Source of the DNA: Acanthosepion esculentum
Taxonomy: Eukaryota; Mollusca; Cephalopoda; Sepiida; Sepiidae
Direction of reading: 5' to 3'
Length of the DNA stretch: 64,000 bases
Assembly (NCBI GenBank): GCA_964036315.1
Contig: OZ038507.1
Span: 64,351,374 to 64,415,373 of the forward strand
Shown: piece after piece, positions 10,804 to 22,233 of the stretch
How the letters are laid out: each line of letters starts with the position of its first letter
Position numbering within the stretch: position 1 is the stretch's first letter
Program-made: the position numbers and the translations under genes
The notes under the pieces: generated by a model
The model's database searches: none
The model's input: the letters and a program-made list of their open reading frames with translations, nothing else
What the model was told of the DNA's origin: nothing

Positions 10804-10920
10804 ATCTCTTAGAATAAAAATATAATAATATATTGCTCTACATTGAACTCAGCACTTTTTAAAAAGTAAATGCTGCGAATGGTAGAATTTTACTCCATCT
10901 GTCTTTTCCCTCATTTGTGT

Positions 10921-10923
<3 letters not shown>

Positions 10924-10973
<50 letters not shown>

Positions 10974-11217
10974 TATATGCGTATATGGAAGTATGTATAT
11001 GTAGGTAGATGTGTTTATATATGTGTGTGTGCATGTTTAGGTATGTTTGTATACATATATATCTGTATATGGGTGTATATTTACGTATGCATATATATAG
11101 TTAGACGGATAGAGAGAGGCATACATTGTTTGTTTAGATGGGTTATGTGCACGTATGTGTATGTCCGTATGTATATATGTGTGTAAATGTATATGTGTGT
11201 AGGAGTGGATGTGTATG

Positions 11218-11282
<65 letters not shown>

Positions 11283-11345
11283 GTATATGTATGGGTATGT
11301 GTGTACACGCCTATATGTATGTATGTACGTGAAAAGTATAAACAT
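10924..11345. repeat. (TA)n arrays within a TA/TG-rich cryptic repeat
   Basis: Two TA arrays (about 10924-10979 and 11221-11276) are joined by degenerate GTATGTATATG sequence. Confidence 0.9.
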
Positions 11346-11850
11346 GTTGTTGTGTATGTGTATATGCTTAATTAGATAATCGTTATTTTTTATATGTTTA
11401 TAATAGATTTGTAACCTGTAGTCGATATTACCTTTGTCAAATTTTCTTGATTACACAGCGGTCCTTTTATAAATGCCCTTCGGTTTTAGTTCCACAACCC
11501 CATCTCCCCCACCCATTTTTCTTTTCCCCTCTCTCTCTCTCTCATCTTCTGATCTTTAAGATTATATCGTCTATTGTGTTTGTATGTCACCACAAAATGT
11601 ATACTCTTTTCTGGTGTATCTTTAATGTATTAGGCATCTCAATTAAACCGTCTTTGACTCCCCTCTTTAAAACGTCTCTATGTTAAATTTTAACTCCCTT
11701 CATCTTGAGACCTTCCTGTTCTTCTCTTGTCTGTTACCCCTCCCTATAGCTTTAATTTACACTAGCATACGTCCCACACTCTCATACATACACTCTCACT
11801 AAATTTTATTTTTTATTCCCGGAGTTGTTTTTTATGTTTTCTTCTTGAAT
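11346..11850. other. No recognised gene; T-rich sequence
   Basis: C/T-rich on the plus strand with no familiar coding motif. The 79-codon frame at 11447-11686 shows no recognised pattern. Confidence 0.5.
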
Positions 11851-11855
11851 TTATA

Positions 11856-11908
11856 GGTCTGATGAATTGGATCGTATTTACGATTCCAATGGAATAAATT
11901 AAGACCAT
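11856..11908 (+). ncRNA. Degenerate hammerhead-like motif
   Basis: CTGATGA at 11859 is followed by a strong hairpin: ATTGGATCGTA pairs with TACGATTCCAAT with one bulge. A purine-rich GGAATAA then stands where GAAA is expected, and ACC closes on the GGT before the core as a 3-bp stem I. The base before the cleavage position is G, which is not permitted, so it is probably inactive. A (TA)n array starts 29 bp downstream, as for other motifs in this window. Confidence 0.3.
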
Positions 11909-11933
11909 GAAATATTATTGTTTAAACCTGTTT

Positions 11934-11936
<3 letters not shown>

Positions 11937-12010
<74 letters not shown>
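11937..12010. repeat. (TA)n microsatellite
   Basis: A pure TA array. Confidence 0.97.
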
Positions 12011-12014
<4 letters not shown>

Positions 12015-12910
12015 ATAGAGAAAACCAAAATTACCTCATGAGTATAGACTATTTCAATTACCGTCAATATATATATATAAATGTATAAATATTCAGTCTC
12101 AGATACACACACACACACGTGTGTGTGTGCGAATACGAGCTAATGTGAGCTTGATAAAGAGAGTGGTAATGTCAGAGAGAACAAACAGCGATGAGAGAGA
12201 GCGTGTGTGAGCGTGAGAGAATGAAAAATTTCGGCCTAAGATTGAGAAAATATTTTGGCCTGACGATGTGTCAATGCAAAATCGGGGAAAATTCTGAGTC
12301 GTCGAAACGAAAAAAAAAAAAAAATGGAGCGGGTAATAGGGTAACGTCCATTTTGCTACGTTATTCCGAATCTGATAAGCTTAATTCGAAATGGCGCGTC
12401 TTTTTATTGAGGTCGATGCAGAAAATGTGCGAGATTTGGAAAAATGGGAATTTGCTAACGCCGTCAGTCAAGACATATTCACATACACGAGAGTAAGACG
12501 GGGAGCATTTTAAACACAGTCACAGTAACTCATCTCAACCACCCATTTATACACGAAAAATATGATTTGTTTTCATGTTCTCCAGCATATGGGTTAAATA
12601 GACAGGATAGACGGCTCACTTTAGCTTTAGTGTTAGTAGGGCGGACAACTTGGACGAAGGTTTACTGAAAATTCAAACCCCTAGACAACAAGTCATGTTG
12701 AAAACTGGCCGGGTATTGCATGTACAGATAACTTGAAGAAAGCCTGCGTCATAATCCGACAATTATTTTAAGACATTTTTATGTTTATACATTCTTTTTA
12801 TAGACACAAATATTTAAGTAAATGCTCTGTTTTATAATAAACAGTATTAAACAACATTTACCGTCCTGAATGTTCGAGAAATTTTCATTAAGCATTTTCT
12901 CCATTTTATA
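12011..12910. other. No recognised gene
   Basis: Mixed-composition DNA with a short (AC)n/(GT)n inverted tract at 12104-12130. A 101-codon frame (12191-12496) has no familiar motif and includes an A-run that makes it doubtful. Confidence 0.5.
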
Positions 12911-13028
<118 letters not shown>

Positions 13029-13184
13029 AGAAAGAAAGAGAGAGACAGGCAAACTGATGTTGTGAAATATATGCATTATGTTAAGTAGGTATTTTTGATA
13101 CGCCATGAGCAGATATGAATGTACGTGAGAGATTCATTGAAGATTGAAGTTTAAAGACAGTAAAATCGACCTTGCTAACCGAAC

Positions 13185-13290
13185 GCTCCTCTGTGGCCGA
13201 AACGGGTAAGGCACGTCAGCTATATTACGGTTCCGTATAGGATACAGTTTCGATTCCTGTCGGAGGACATTCAGGCCAGTAAATGTTACT
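13185..13290 (+). mobile_element. tRNA-derived SINE-like repeat
   Basis: GTGGCCGAAACGGGTAAGGC resembles a tRNA A-box region, and 52 nt later CAGTTTCGATTCCTGTCGGAGG resembles the B box and acceptor strand. Spacing fits a tRNA-like head. The cloverleaf is imperfect, so this is not called a tRNA gene. Confidence 0.55.
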
Positions 13291-13385
13291 AATACTCTTT
13301 ATTACAAGTAGAGCATTTACTTAAATATTTGCGTCTATATAAAGATAAGAATGTTTTAAAATTTCGCATGAAGATGAAACAGCAA

Positions 13386-13386
<1 letters not shown>

Positions 13387-13439
<53 letters not shown>
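13387..13439. repeat. (TA)n microsatellite, left flank of hammerhead island
   Basis: A pure TA array. Confidence 0.97.
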
Positions 13440-13441
<2 letters not shown>

Positions 13442-13672
13442 GTTAAAAAAACAAAACAAATTAAAACTACAGACAAAAGTTCATTTTCTTGATTAAGAAA
13501 TTTCTTTTTGCAATTCACTGCTACCAGCAAGCAGAAATCTTTTTTCTCCTGATGATGGCAATGTTGACCGAAACTAGTCGAGGAATCTAACTGAAATAAT
13601 ACTAAAACGATAGAATATTAATATACAAACCAGTGTGTCTAAAAATTTAAATTTTTTAATATTTTTTATTGT

Positions 13673-13676
<4 letters not shown>
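13440..13676 (+). mobile_element. Penelope-like non-coding island between two (TA)n arrays
   Basis: A 237-bp AT-rich island is bounded on both sides by (TA)n. It contains the best-formed hammerhead-like motif in this half of the window, and its right end resembles 60-115. No coding sequence is present. The assignment to Penelope-like elements rests on the motif and on the (TA)n context, so it is an inference. Confidence 0.5.
13543..13585 (+). ncRNA. Type I hammerhead ribozyme motif
   Basis: The canonical core is complete: CTGATGA at 13549-13555, GAAA at 13570-13573, then CTAG, then T and C at 13578-13579 as the UH cleavage site. Stem I is 6 bp: TTTCTC before the core pairs with GAGGAA after the site, with one G-T wobble. 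Helix II can form GG/CC plus CA(A)/(T)TG around one bulged A. Stem III is the self-complementary CTAG plus the A-T closing pair, with no loop. That is the short-stem-III arrangement known from Penelope-like hammerheads, thought to act as dimers. Confidence 0.65.

Positions 13677-13742
<66 letters not shown>
13677..13742. repeat. (TA)n microsatellite
   Basis: A TA array between the hammerhead island and a family A palindrome. Confidence 0.97.
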
Positions 13743-13748
<6 letters not shown>

Positions 13749-13889
13749 AAGATTATAATAAAAACATGTTGAAATCGCTACACAAAAGTTTTCATGTTTC
13801 AATATTATGAGGTTACTTCTTCAGGCGATGGTAAGCTTTTGTGTAACGATTTCAATATGTTTTTATTATAATCTTTTATTAAAATAATA
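13743..13889. mobile_element. Family A palindromic element
   Basis: The outer arms TTGAAATCGCTACACAAAAG and CTTTTGTGTAACGATTTCAA are inverted repeats, as are the flanking TTATAATAAAAACATG and CATGTTTTTATTATAA-like segments. The centre contains TTCTTCAGGCGATGG. Copies lie at 36.6, 37.1 and 50.6 kb. All are bounded by (TA)n or AT-rich arrays. Confidence 0.8.
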
Positions 13890-13911
13890 TAACAATAATA
13901 ATAATAATAAT

Positions 13912-13976
<65 letters not shown>
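13890..13976. repeat. (AAT)n-(TA)n microsatellite
   Basis: Short AAT units pass into TA. Confidence 0.95.
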
Positions 13977-13979
<3 letters not shown>

Positions 13980-14051
13980 CTCCACTTTGTATTGAGCAAT
14001 TTTTTAAAAGTAAATGCTACGATCATTGGAATTTTTACTCACTCTCTTCTT

Positions 14052-15115
<1,064 letters not shown>

Positions 15116-15488
15116 ACGCTTTTAGAACAATTGTATTTGTCTCTTCAAGACACCTCCCACGCCATACATTGCCCCCCAGAGAATAAGACAAATGTTATGT
15201 CTGATACAGATTTGATAAACAAGATGGCGATTACGAAGTCCAACGAATCGCCGCCGATGATGAAACAATCTGATGATCGACACGATAAAATCCACGATCG
15301 GGACTTCATTAGTATGAGTTAAATATGTTTTGTGATTGATGGCTCCGTCATGACATCAGTTTCCTCGTTTCAACTCGGGAGAAGTGTTGTCCGAATGGGG
15401 AGTTGTACTCAATATTTGGACGTATTTTTATTTAATTTAAAGCTGGAAGATTGAATATTCAATTATCTTCACGATCAAGTCGCCATTA

Positions 15489-15489
<1 letters not shown>
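15116..15489. other. No recognised gene; unique-looking DNA
   Basis: A 63-codon plus-strand frame (15131-15322) is hydrophilic, with KSNESPPMMKQSDDRHDK, but matches no family I know. The sequence is not visibly repeated in the window, so it may be single-copy. Confidence 0.4.
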
Positions 15490-15549
<60 letters not shown>

Positions 15550-15956
15550 CACGTTGGCTGTTCGCAGAAGCAGTAACTGGTGGCGTCCCCTGAAGGATAA
15601 GAGACAATATGTCTCTTCATTATTTTCGCTCTTCTTAGTACTTGAGCTGATTTTCTTCTTCCTCCTCTTCTTCTTCTTCTTCTTCTTCTTCTTCTTCTTC
15701 TTCTTCTTCTTTTTGTTCTTCTTCTTCTTCTTTTTCTTCTTTTTCTTCTTTTTCTTCTTCTTTTTCTTCTTCTTCTTTTTCTTCTTCTTCTTCTTTTTCT
15801 TCTTCTTTTTTCTTTTTCTTCTTCTTCTTTTTCTTCTTCTTCTTCTTCTTCTTTTTCTTCTTTTTCTTCTTCTTTTTCTTTTCTTCTTCTTCTTCTTCTT
15901 CTTCTTCTTCTTCTTTTTCTTCTTCTTCTTCTTCTTCTTCTTCTTCTTCTTCTTCT
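15490..15956. repeat. (ATT)n and (TTC)n arrays
   Basis: ATT at 15490-15547 and a 300-bp TTC/TTTTTC array at 15655-15956. The 165-codon Arg/Lys/Glu frame on the minus strand is a translation of GAA/AAG repeats. Confidence 0.97.
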
Positions 15957-16324
15957 ATTATAATATCTATAAAATTTATATTTGTACAAACGTCGCTTCT
16001 CTGGAAAAAGACGTTGGTACTGGTAAATACTGTGGAACATTTTCAGACACTATCTCTTTTTTTTTCTATTCTTAAATCGAGTTCTTTTCTAACTGTATTA
16101 TTATTATTATTAAACAAAATGATTCATGTTAACCCTTCTCATATTTTGTCTCACTTACAGAAGTGCTCGATTTAAGAAAAGAAAAAGAAAATACACTGTG
16201 TTTGAAGATATTCAACAATATTTCGGCAGTCTTCTTCAAGTTCCGTTTTAAAATTGTACAAAAACATTAAAAAAATCTACAGAAAATGGAAAGTATTTGT
16301 ACAAACGTCACTTGTCATTAAACA

Positions 16325-17300
16325 GAAAACGGCTGTAATGGTAATCAACGCGTCAAAACGAAGGAAACGGCTCCCGCGTGAAGGCATGAAACTGAAACGT
16401 GCTTAACATTATAGTGATCTTGTTCATCTTGTAATTTTCCGTTAATTGGTTACTTACTAAGAGAAATTCATCAAACAGTTTAGTATAAATCTTATGGAAC
16501 TCTTCTGTCATTCTGTTCATTCTCCGGGTCCGGAAGTTAGTAGTTTTCATACGTAACTATCCTCATAGCTTTTAAGGGTCGCAAGGTCGATAGATTCTGA
16601 AATTTTTTATGAATATTTATGGTGGTGGCAATATCATGCTTTGGGGATGTTTTTTTTTTTTTTTTGCTAATGGTATGGGCAATACTGGTAATCAGCGTGT
16701 CAAAGCGACTGAAAGGCCGCCAGCGTGAAGGCATGAAACCGAAACGTGCTTAATATGATAGTGATATTGTTCATATTGGAATTTTCTGTTCCTTGATTAG
16801 TTACTATGAGGAATCAATCCATAAGCTTAGTATAAATCTTACGGAACTCTCCTGTCATTCTGTTTATTCTCCGGGTCCGGAAGTTAGTAGTTTTCATACG
16901 TAACTATCCTCATAGGTTTTAAGGGTCGCAAGGTCGGGAGATTCTGAATATTTTTTATGAATATTTATGGTGGTTGCAGTATCATGGCTGGGGTTGTTTT
17001 TTTTGCTAATGGTATGGGTAATACTGGTAGTCAACGTGTCAAAGCGAATGAAAGTCCGCCAGCGTGAAGGCATGAAACCGAAACGTGCTTAATATGATGG
17101 TCATCTTGTTCATCTTGGAATTTTCTGTTGTCTGATTAATTACAAAGAGGAATTAATCAAAGAGTTTAGTAGAAATCTTATGGAACTCTCCTTTCATTCT
17201 GTTTATTCTCCGGGGCCGGAAGTTAGTAGTTTTCATACGTAACTATCCTCATAGGTTCTTTAAGGGTCGCAAGGTCGATAGATTCTGAATATTTTTTCAG
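16325..17300 (+). repeat. About 340-bp tandem repeat, nearly three copies
   Basis: GCGTGAAGGCATGAAAC recurs at 16376, 16723 and 17062 (periods 347 and 339). Each unit also carries TTCTCCGGGTCCGGAAGTTAG, TTTCATACGTAACTATCCTC and GGGTCGCAAGGTCG. Units differ by scattered substitutions and a variable T-run. Each has CCGAAACGTGCTTAA preceded by GTGAAGGC, which resembles a decayed hammerhead half. No coding frame is conserved. Confidence 0.9.
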
Positions 17301-17454
17301 AATGTGCGCCTTAAGATGTTTACAAACAACTGCAATTTAGATAAAAAAAAAAAGATAAGTGACAGCATGTCTCCTCATTATTACCGGTCTTAGTATTTGA
17401 GCTGTTGTAGTTGTTGCCTTCATTATTCCCCCTCCTCCCCTCCTGCTCTTCCTC

Positions 17455-17627
17455 CTTCACCTTCTTCTTGTTCTTGTTCTTCTTGTTCTTGTTCTTGTTC
17501 TTGTTCTTGTTCTTGTTCTTGTTCTTCTTCTTCTTCTTCTTCTTCTTCTTCTTCTTCTTCTTCTTCTTCTTCTTCTTCTTCTTCTTCTTCTTCTATTATT
17601 TTATTATTATTATTTTATTTCCTTTGA
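17455..17627. repeat. (TTCTTG)n-(TTC)n-(ATT)n microsatellite
   Basis: A TTG/TTC array grades into TTC and then ATT and ATTTT units just before a retrotransposon 3' end. Confidence 0.95.
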
Positions 17628-18275
17628 TTTCTGGTCTGTCCACATTTCTTTTTCTTTCCGGGTCCCGACTAGAGACCTAAGGTCAGAAATGGCATCATGT
17701 CATTTTCCACTGACCAATTGAAAAATAACAAAAAACACAGACACATACATTTTACATAGATAAAGCCCTTCAGAGGTGTCGACTCTTTCCGTGAGAACAA
17801 GTTTTTTTTGTATTTCTAAAAGGCATGGACTTCCAGGAATCCCTTCAATTAGTCTATTGGAATCTTTTCCAACCAATCCGAGGGCTCCAACTAGAACTGA
17901 TATTGTTGACGTTGTCACGTGCCGCATTTTCGAGATTTCGATTTCAATGCCTTTGTATTTTGATAGCTTTTTGAAGATCTTCAAAGATACATTGCAGTCT
18001 GTAGGGACTGCCATATCAATAAGGAGGCATCTTTTTTTTCGGTCTCTAATAATATTGTCTGGGCGAATAGCTTTGATTGTTTTGTCTCTGTGTATTGTAT
18101 AGTCCCATAAAATTGTTACATGTCCTGTCTCCGTCTGGGTGGTGTCCATACCAATTTCTTTCAATTTCCTTTCGGTAAAAGTTGCAGATATTCCAGCGCA
18201 GATATTGGCCCACTCTGTCATGCCGTATTTTATGTTCAGTGGGTGCCAGCTGCGTACAACATGATACAAGATGAT
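17628..18275 (-). pseudogene. Restriction-like-endonuclease retrotransposon C-terminal region (R4/Dong-like)
   Basis: A 189-codon minus-strand frame reads WHPLNIKYGMTEWANICAGI, TGHVTILWDYTIHRDKTIKA, then IRPDNIIRDRKKRCLLIDMA, then KYKGIEIEISKMRHVTTSTI and SVLVGALGLVGKDSNRLIEG. RPD followed 12 residues later by LIDMAVP is the PD-(D/E)XK-like signature of the restriction-like endonuclease in R2/R4-type elements. The RT domain is missing. (TTA)n arrays bound both ends, and Dong elements are known to insert in TAA repeats. The frame is nearly intact, suggesting a younger copy than its neighbours. R2-like or NeSL-like origin cannot be excluded. Confidence 0.7.
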
Positions 18276-18277
18276 GA

Positions 18278-18320
<43 letters not shown>
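18276..18320. repeat. (ATT)n microsatellite
   Basis: An ATT array that forms the upstream boundary of the retrotransposon fragment on its left. Confidence 0.97.
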
Positions 18321-18322
<2 letters not shown>

Positions 18323-18700
18323 GCCACTGTTGTCCATTGTTGATTTTGGGGGTATGGTGTCAACAACGCTCCTTACAACTCAAGAACGTCCTCCGAGAAT
18401 CTTCGCAGGATAAAGAATAGAATTCTAAATGTTTCAAAATCTTGGACTCAGTTTCCAAATTTCCTTAAGTTCTCATTTAAGTTTTTAGATGCTATTCCAA
18501 ATTTACCAACTACTACAGTAATTTGTCATGTTTTTTTCAACTTCCGATCCAGATTTTGGTAGTTTTCAATTTCTTCGGATTGTTTGGAATCCACCCATGT
18601 CTTTTACAACAGAACAATAAATAATTTGACAATTACTACTTTCCTTATCTGTCACAATAATGATTCATGCTTGAATAAAAAGGTCCATCTGGACATAGAA
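18321..18700. other. No recognised gene between two (ATT)n arrays
   Basis: About 380 bp of AT-rich sequence. It could be another part of the same retrotransposon, but no protein motif is clear in six frames. Confidence 0.4.
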
Positions 18701-18702
18701 AA

Positions 18703-18751
<49 letters not shown>
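18701..18751. repeat. (ATT)n microsatellite
   Basis: An ATT array adjoining the 3' end of the next minus-strand fragment. Confidence 0.97.
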
Positions 18752-18752
<1 letters not shown>

Positions 18753-19656
18753 TTTTATTTCGTTTGGTTTCCAAGTCCCGACCTGAGACCTAAGCTAAGA
18801 AATGGCATCATGACTTTTTCCCCTGAGCAGATTTGAAAAGAAAGAAAAAAAAACCCACATATTTTACATAGATAAAGACCTTCGTAAGGTGTGGGCTGTA
18901 CTTGTGAGTACAATTTTTTGTATTTCTTTAAGGCATGGGCTACAAAGAATTTCTTCAGTGAGTCTGTTGGAATCTTTTCAAATCCATCCGATGGTTCCTC
19001 TACAGCTGGAATTGTTGATGCCCTAATGTGCCACATTTTTGAGATTTAGATTTCAAGGTCCTTTTATTTTGATCTTCAAAGTTACATTGCGGTCTGCAGA
19101 GGCTGCCATGTCAATAAGAAGGCAGATTCTAAGGTAAGACATGGATACATGGCATTATTCACTGACCATTTAAAAAAACAACAACCTAAGATCACACATA
19201 TTTTACATAGATAAAGCTCTTTGTACTATGCAAGCTGTACTTGTGATTACAATTTCTTGTGTTTCTCTAAGGCATTGACTACCAGGAATCTCTTTAATGA
19301 GTTTATTGGAACCTTTTCCAAACAATCCGAGGGCTCCAACTGGAATTATTGATATGCTCATGTGCCAAATTTCTGAGATTTCGATTTCCCAACTACAGAC
19401 CAATGATAAAAAAATGGCTTCATGAGATTTTCTACTGATCAAAAAACCTAAGATTGCGCGCACACTTTATATAGATAAAGCTCTTTGTAATGTGTAAGCT
19501 GCAATTATGGGTACACTTTTTTCTTGTCTTTAAGGTTTGGACTACCAGGAATCTTTTTAATGAGTCTATCACAGTCTTTTCCAAGCAATCCGAGGGTTCC
19601 AACTACAACTGGAATTATTGATATCCTCATGTGACACATTTTTAAGATTTCGATTT
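18752..19656 (-). pseudogene. Three tandem R4/Dong-like 3' fragments
   Basis: Three copies of the same 3' block follow each other, marked by TTTTACATAGATAAAG-like sequence at about 18863, 19200 and 19468. Each repeats the coding end (minus-strand reading with PVVVGTLGLLGKD and a terminal LKDKKK-like segment). Only the first and last reach (ATT)n directly. Copies are 5'-truncated and frameshifted. Confidence 0.7.
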
Positions 19657-19682
19657 CATTATTATTATTATTATTATTATTC
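19657..19682. repeat. (ATT)n microsatellite
   Basis: A short ATT array between two minus-strand fragments. Confidence 0.95.
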
Positions 19683-20443
19683 CTTGGATTTCTGTTGTAT
19701 ACATATTTCCTTCCTGGTATCAACCAGAGGCCAATGATCAAGAAATGACATCATGAAATTCTCTACTAACCAAAAAAAAAACCCCCAAAAACCTAAGATC
19801 GCGCACACTTTATACAGATAAAGCTCTTCGTAAAATAAATACAAAAACAAACAAAAACCAAACCCCAAGATCACACATATTTTACATAGATAAGACTCTT
19901 CTTAGTGTGTAAGTTGTACTTGTGAATACAATTTTCTGTATTTCTCTAAGGCATGGACGGCTAGGAATTTATTCATTGGGTACATTGGAACATTTTCCAA
20001 TCAGTCTGAGGGCTCCAACTACAACTGGAATTATTGCCACATTTTTTAAAAATTTTCTCTTCAAGTTTCTTGTATTTGGATTGTTTTTTGTTTTTTTTTT
20101 GTGGGGGAGATACATTACAATGTGCAGGGACAATACGACAGCACATTCTGTTCTTTGATCCCGATGTCAGGGCGATTAGCTTTGATTGTTCTCTCTCTGT
20201 GTATTGCAAAGTCCCATAAAATTGTTACAGGTCCTATCTCTGTAACCGAGCCTGGGTGATCTTCATACAAGTTTCTCGGAGTTTCCTTCCCGTAAAAGTT
20301 GTATATTTTTCCAGTGAAGATATTGTCCTACTCTATAATGCCGAGTTTTCTATTCTGTGGGCCCTAACACCGTACAACCTGATGCAACATAATCAATTGT
20401 TTCTGGATATTTATCTCAGAATCTGCCTTTCAGGTTTGAACAA

Positions 20444-20445
<2 letters not shown>
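19683..20445 (-). pseudogene. Two R4/Dong-like 3' fragments, the second longer
   Basis: A short copy (to about 19830) is followed by a longer one matching 17700-18275, including AGCTTTGATTGTTCTCTCTCTGTGTATTG and GTGGGCCCTAACACCGTACAACCTGATGC blocks near 20175 and 20358. An A-rich inversion-like filler and several indels break the frame. The longer copy ends upstream at an (ATT)n array. Confidence 0.65.
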
Positions 20446-20507
<62 letters not shown>

Positions 20508-20508
20508 T
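20446..20508. repeat. (ATT)n microsatellite
   Basis: An ATT array between retrotransposon fragments. Confidence 0.97.
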
Positions 20509-20511
20509 ATA

Positions 20512-20975
20512 TTTTTTAAGGCGTAGTTTTTCCGGAATCCCTTCAATGAGTCTATCGGAACCTTTTCCAATTAAACCGAGAGCACCAATTACAACAGGAA
20601 TTATTGATGTCCTCAAGTGCCACATTTTTTAGGTTTCCCCTTCATGATCCTTGTATTTTGATAGAGAAAAAGAAGGTGCATTTTGTTTTTGCTGTCTTTG
20701 ATCACGACGTCTGGGCGATTAGCTTTGATTGTCCTCTTTGTGTGTATTGTAAGGTCTCATATAATTGTTACAGGTCTTGTCTCTGCAACCAGGTTTAGGT
20801 GGTGTTCCTACCAGTTTCTTGCAGTTTCCTTCCCGTAAAAGTTGTGTATTTTCCAGTGCAGATATTGGCCCGTTCTATCATGCCAAGTTTTCTATTCTGT
20901 GGGCCCTAACACCGTGCAACCTGACGCAACATGTTCAATTGTTTCTGGATATTTATCTCAGGATCTGCCTCTTCG
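20512..20975 (-). pseudogene. R4/Dong-like retrotransposon fragment
   Basis: A seventh copy with the same block order as 17.7-18.27 kb: AATCCCTTCAATGAGTCTAT, GGGCGATTAGCTTTGATTGTCC, GATATTGGCCCGTTCTATCATGCC and ATTGTTTCTGGATATTTATCTC. It is bounded by (ATT)n on both sides, and frames are broken. Confidence 0.65.
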
Positions 20976-20988
20976 GTTATTATTATTA

Positions 20989-21047
<59 letters not shown>
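20976..21047. repeat. (ATT)n microsatellite
   Basis: An ATT array. Confidence 0.97.
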
Positions 21048-21049
<2 letters not shown>

Positions 21050-21254
21050 TCCCGTATTGAATGTTCTTCACCAGCAGTAACCGGTTCAATAATGCTGTCA
21101 ACTTGAGTATCGCGACAACAATATTTTTCCTTTGTTCATCGGGACCGGATTTGGTGTTCCAATAATCACTGACATGACTGATTCCATTCTGTTTCTTCAA
21201 ATTCCTTAGCTCGCTGGCAGGATCGAAATACTTATCGACCTTTTAACCTTTTTC

Positions 21255-21840
21255 AGTCTGGGATCTAAATGGCGCTTGCCTGAGTGGTTAGCATTCCGAT
21301 CCTGAGAGCCGAGTTCGAATCTTACCATGGTCGAAGTGTTATTGATAATATCGGATTGGGGAGACGATTTTAGCTTTTTTTTCTTTGGGAATACCATATG
21401 ACCGGTTAATCGAATACCTGCGAGGCAAGTTGGGTAGACGAAACTGTTTGTATTAGCACGAATTCACAAGTCATCATGATCGATGCTTTGAGCGTACTGA
21501 CATTGTTGATCACGCCAGATTTTGCTCTTTTCCCTTTTTCTCTCACTCCCTCTCATTAAAAAAAAAAAACTGTGACAAATGTTGGCTCAGCATAGTTGCA
21601 CTATAAACCACAGGTGGAATCTGTGGGCGTTGAAAAAAAACAAAAAAAACACGAATAATACCGGGATTAGCTAGCCATCTTAGCGGACGAGAATACTGTG
21701 AAAAACGAGCTGCCAGCCATACGAATTTGTAATCTCTCGGTATTTCTGAAATCAGCTCTGTGGCACATCTCGCCTGGATTGGGTAATCTGATTTTTATTA
21801 CAATTTGATATCCTCTACAAACTTTTCGATATTTCTGCCG
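21255..21840 (+). mobile_element. tRNA-headed SINE-like repeat, copy 1
   Basis: TGGCGCTTGCCTGAGTGGTTAGC fits a tRNA A-box region, and GAGTTCGAATCTTACCATGG fits the B box about 40 nt later. The body shares AAGTCATCATGATCGATGCTTTGAGCG, GGGATTAGCTAGCCATCTTAG and GAGCTGCCAGCCATACGAAT with 22780-23100. A long body suggests a composite SINE or tRNA plus LINE tail. Confidence 0.6.
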
Positions 21841-21960
21841 GGTGATCGGAAGAATCCTTCCAAAAGCGAAGTAAGGTGCTGAGAAATGGAATGATTTCGT
21901 TAGAAACAAAGAAAAAGTGGACTGAATTGCTATGTGTTACCCACGCCTGGGAATCATGGC
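21840..21960 (+). pseudogene. RTE/L2-like reverse-transcriptase fragment
   Basis: A short stretch related to 24380-24470 (TTTCGTTAGAAACAAAGAAA, TGAATTGC). In one frame it reads RNGMISLETKKKWTELLCVT, which corresponds to the LETK..LLNCYV block before YGSECW. It is too short for more. Confidence 0.45.
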
Positions 21961-22079
21961 AGAGTTCATAGAATCAGAGACGTCGGCAGAGATAATACAA
22001 TGAAGTAAAAAAAAAAAAGAAGGAAAACTGCTCGAAGACAAGGGGAAAGCATTCCACTAACTTTCTTGTGGAATGTATG

Positions 22080-22194
22080 GTTGGTTGTTGTTTTGTTATA
22101 TGGCATATCAAAACCTCAGTAGGTCAATTAATGCCAATAAATTTTTTGGGATAGATTCATGGCGATAGTTCAGTAAACAAAAAGGTTTGTATGT

Positions 22195-22233
<39 letters not shown>

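Noticed and set aside
10051..10817. Long open frames of about 250 codons on both strands (Ile/Met-rich, Tyr/His/Asp-rich)
   Set aside because: They are translations of the (ATT)n array, which has no stop in any register. There is no sequence complexity and no promoter.
12255..12300. CTGACGATG...GGGGAAAATTC on the plus strand as a hammerhead
   Set aside because: The core words occur in order, but no helix II pairs and stem III is incomplete.
15270..15310. CTGATGATCGACACGAT on the plus strand as a hammerhead
   Set aside because: A small TCG/CGA hairpin is possible, but GAAA and the UH site are absent.
15543..16040. 165-codon Arg/Lys/Glu-rich frame
   Set aside because: It is a translation of the TTC array on the opposite strand.
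21265..21340. Possible functional tRNA gene
   Set aside because: A- and B-box-like sequences are present, but acceptor and anticodon stems do not pair and the sequence continues as a repeat found again at 22.8 kb, so it is SINE-like.
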